Position numbers and translations under genes: made by a program. The notes beneath the pieces were generated by a model. That model was not told where the DNA came from and searched no databases. It was given only the letters and a program-made list of their open reading frames with translations. Shown piece after piece: positions 14,536 to 14,557 of a stretch of DNA of 14,557 nt (positions within the stretch are counted from its first letter, which is position 1; every line of letters begins with the position of its first letter). Origin of the DNA: CAG-303 sp034172985 (GTDB taxonomy: Bacteria > Bacillota > Clostridia > Lachnospirales > Lachnospiraceae); assembly GCA_034172985.1 (NCBI GenBank), contig JAXFDY010000092.1:1-14557 (forward strand), in the 5' to 3' direction.

Positions 14536-14557
14536 ATATCTGCTTTTCTATATCTTC
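14534..14557 (-). CDS. Last codons of an unknown gene (partial)
   Basis: Reading - strand from the window edge gives EDIEKQI followed by TAG (14536-14534), which runs straight into a terminator hairpin. Only seven residues are visible, so the product cannot be named. The frame is preferred because of the adjoining terminator. A competing frame (RYRKADIGEEMNKIV...) reads through the hairpin to 14445. Confidence 0.4.
   Translation of the reverse strand, partial: EDIEKQI

Noticed and set aside
1..14557. CRISPR array, prophage, insertion sequence or toxin-antitoxin pair.
   Set aside because: No regularly spaced repeats, transposase or integrase motifs, or paired small toxin/antitoxin genes were seen on either strand.

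Overview
The window reads as a chromosomal segment of a low-to-moderate GC Gram-positive anaerobe of the class Clostridia, most likely a gut Lachnospiraceae (Blautia/Roseburia/Coprococcus-like). This rests on AGGAGG-type ribosome sites, AGA-rich codon use, the hisS-aspS-serS-glyA-aroC order, a LoaP-like NusG paralog, a secreted lipoprotein GH43 arabinanase and a substrate-binding-protein/GGDEF signalling protein. The genus is inferred, not proven.

Left part (1-5914, + strand): a tight run of housekeeping genes, hisS (3' end only), aspS, serS, glyA and aroC, with gaps of 34, 29, 3 and 13 nt, probably one transcript. It couples three aminoacyl-tRNA synthetases to serine/glycine/one-carbon metabolism and to the last shared step of aromatic amino-acid synthesis. 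aroC overlaps the 3' end of a convergent small membrane-protein gene (5855-6268, -) by 60 bases.

Middle (6269-9822): a good sigma-A promoter drives tgt and probably yajC, followed by a SulP-family anion transporter. The transporter's ribosome site and start codon lie in one arm of a 24-bp imperfect inverted repeat. An 18-bp exact direct repeat flanks the tgt unit. sulP and the convergent cyclase gene share a hairpin whose loop holds the sulP stop codon.

Right part (9821-14557): a membrane-anchored diguanylate cyclase (-), a divergent monocistronic LoaP-like antiterminator with two KOW domains (+), and a convergent GH43 arabinanase lipoprotein (-). The arabinanase gene has a strongly structured leader of about 150 nt that appears to begin at the transcription start and can adopt two mutually exclusive folds. 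The last 230 bases hold a probable gene relic, a terminator on the - strand and the last codons of another - strand gene.

The best leads are the GH43 leader RNA, the tandem-KOW LoaP protein beside it and the start-sequestering repeat upstream of sulP. No CRISPR array, rRNA, tRNA, insertion sequence or prophage was seen.
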